Assembly: GCA_900546775.1 (NCBI GenBank)
Contig: UREM01000029.1
Coordinates: forward strand, 1 to 23,454
From: an uncultured Collinsella sp.
GTDB lineage: Bacteria; Actinomycetota; Coriobacteriia; Coriobacteriales; Coriobacteriaceae
Reading direction: 5' to 3'
Length of the DNA: 23,454 nucleotides
The notes beneath the pieces are model-generated. The model ran no database searches and was not told the DNA's origin. It was given only the letters and a program-made list of their open reading frames with translations. Shown here one piece after another: positions 23,258 to 23,454 of this stretch. A program made the translations under genes and the position numbers. How positions within the stretch are numbered: the stretch's first letter is position 1; each line of letters begins with the position of its first letter.

Positions 23258-23454
23258 CACTCGAACCCAACACTTCCTCACGGGTGACCGTTTTGGCATC
23301 ATCCGTGAAGTTGAAATTGAGCACGACCCGGTCGTCAAAGACGTAGACCGAGTTGACAAAGGTATCAATGATCTGCCGCTGGTGTTCCATGTCTCTCATG
23401 TCACCCTTGCGGAATTTTTCAAACCAGAACCGCATCCATTCGCGGGTCAGGACG
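23217..23454 (-). CDS. Serine recombinase, C-terminal part (runs off the window)
   Basis: The frame is open from the right edge to a stop at 23217-23219, covering 78 residues. It reads LTREWMRFWFEKFRKGD, then RQIIDTFVNSVYVFDDRVV, then LNFNFTDDAKTVTREEV. This is the typical C-terminal block of large serine recombinases from prophages and integrative elements of gut Gram-positive bacteria. The catalytic N-terminal domain lies outside the window. The last 13 or so residues are encoded by sequence that is also the end of the DUF523 gene. An in-frame ATG at 23435 is internal, not the start. The element should extend to the right of the window. Confidence 0.8.
   Translation of the reverse strand, partial: VLTREWMRFWFEKFRKGDMRDMEHQRQIIDTFVNSVYVFDDRVVLNFNFTDDAKTVTREEVLGSSAMDNVPACWDRTR

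Noticed and set aside
1..23454. CRISPR array, rRNA genes or complete insertion sequences
   Set aside because: I looked for regularly spaced direct repeats, rRNA-like blocks and transposase motifs and saw none. The only mobile-element signal is the recombinase end at the right edge.

Overview
The window reads as a high-GC chromosome of an actinobacterium of the Coriobacteriia, with a Collinsella-like gut species as the best guess. The basis is the GC-rich third codon positions, Actinobacteria-style linkage (coaD, a SepIVA-like coiled-coil gene, yceD, rpmF, then rnc, smc, ftsY), and Firmicutes-style linkage (asp23, fakA, recG, plsX, acpP, rnc, smc, ftsY, ffh). The genus is inferred from gene order and style, not from a marker gene.

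Region 1 (1-258) holds a tRNA-Asn(GUU) with its own strong promoter and a good intrinsic terminator. Region 2 (418-15299) is one long co-directional housekeeping block on the plus strand: asp23-like, fakA (yloV), recG, rsmD, coaD, a SepIVA-like gene, yceD (DUF177), rpmF, plsX, acpP, rnc, smc, ftsY and ffh. Many junctions overlap or lie within about 15 bp, so most of it is probably co-transcribed. Likely internal promoters sit before the SepIVA-like gene and rpmF, and hairpin-bearing leaders precede plsX and acpP. The block joins lipid synthesis (FakA makes acyl-phosphate, PlsX interconverts acyl-phosphate and acyl-ACP, AcpP carries the chain), ribosome and RNA maturation (RsmD, L32, RNase III), chromosome organisation (Smc, RecG) and membrane protein targeting (FtsY, Ffh).

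Region 3 (15300-17730) has a minus-strand DUF134-NifX fusion with a His/Cys-rich tail, divergent from a thyA-folA pair. The shared intergenic region carries three CATATG-centred inverted repeats. This is the most unusual locus in the window. Region 4 (17800-20735) has a SpoU-type RNA methyltransferase, a MATE-family exporter and, convergent to it, a corrinoid adenosyltransferase. Region 5 (20736-23257) has ftsH with a strong terminator, then a DUF523/TudS-like gene. Region 6 (23217-23454) is the C-terminal end of a serine recombinase on the minus strand, running off the window and overlapping the end of the DUF523 gene. This marks the probable edge of an integrated mobile element.
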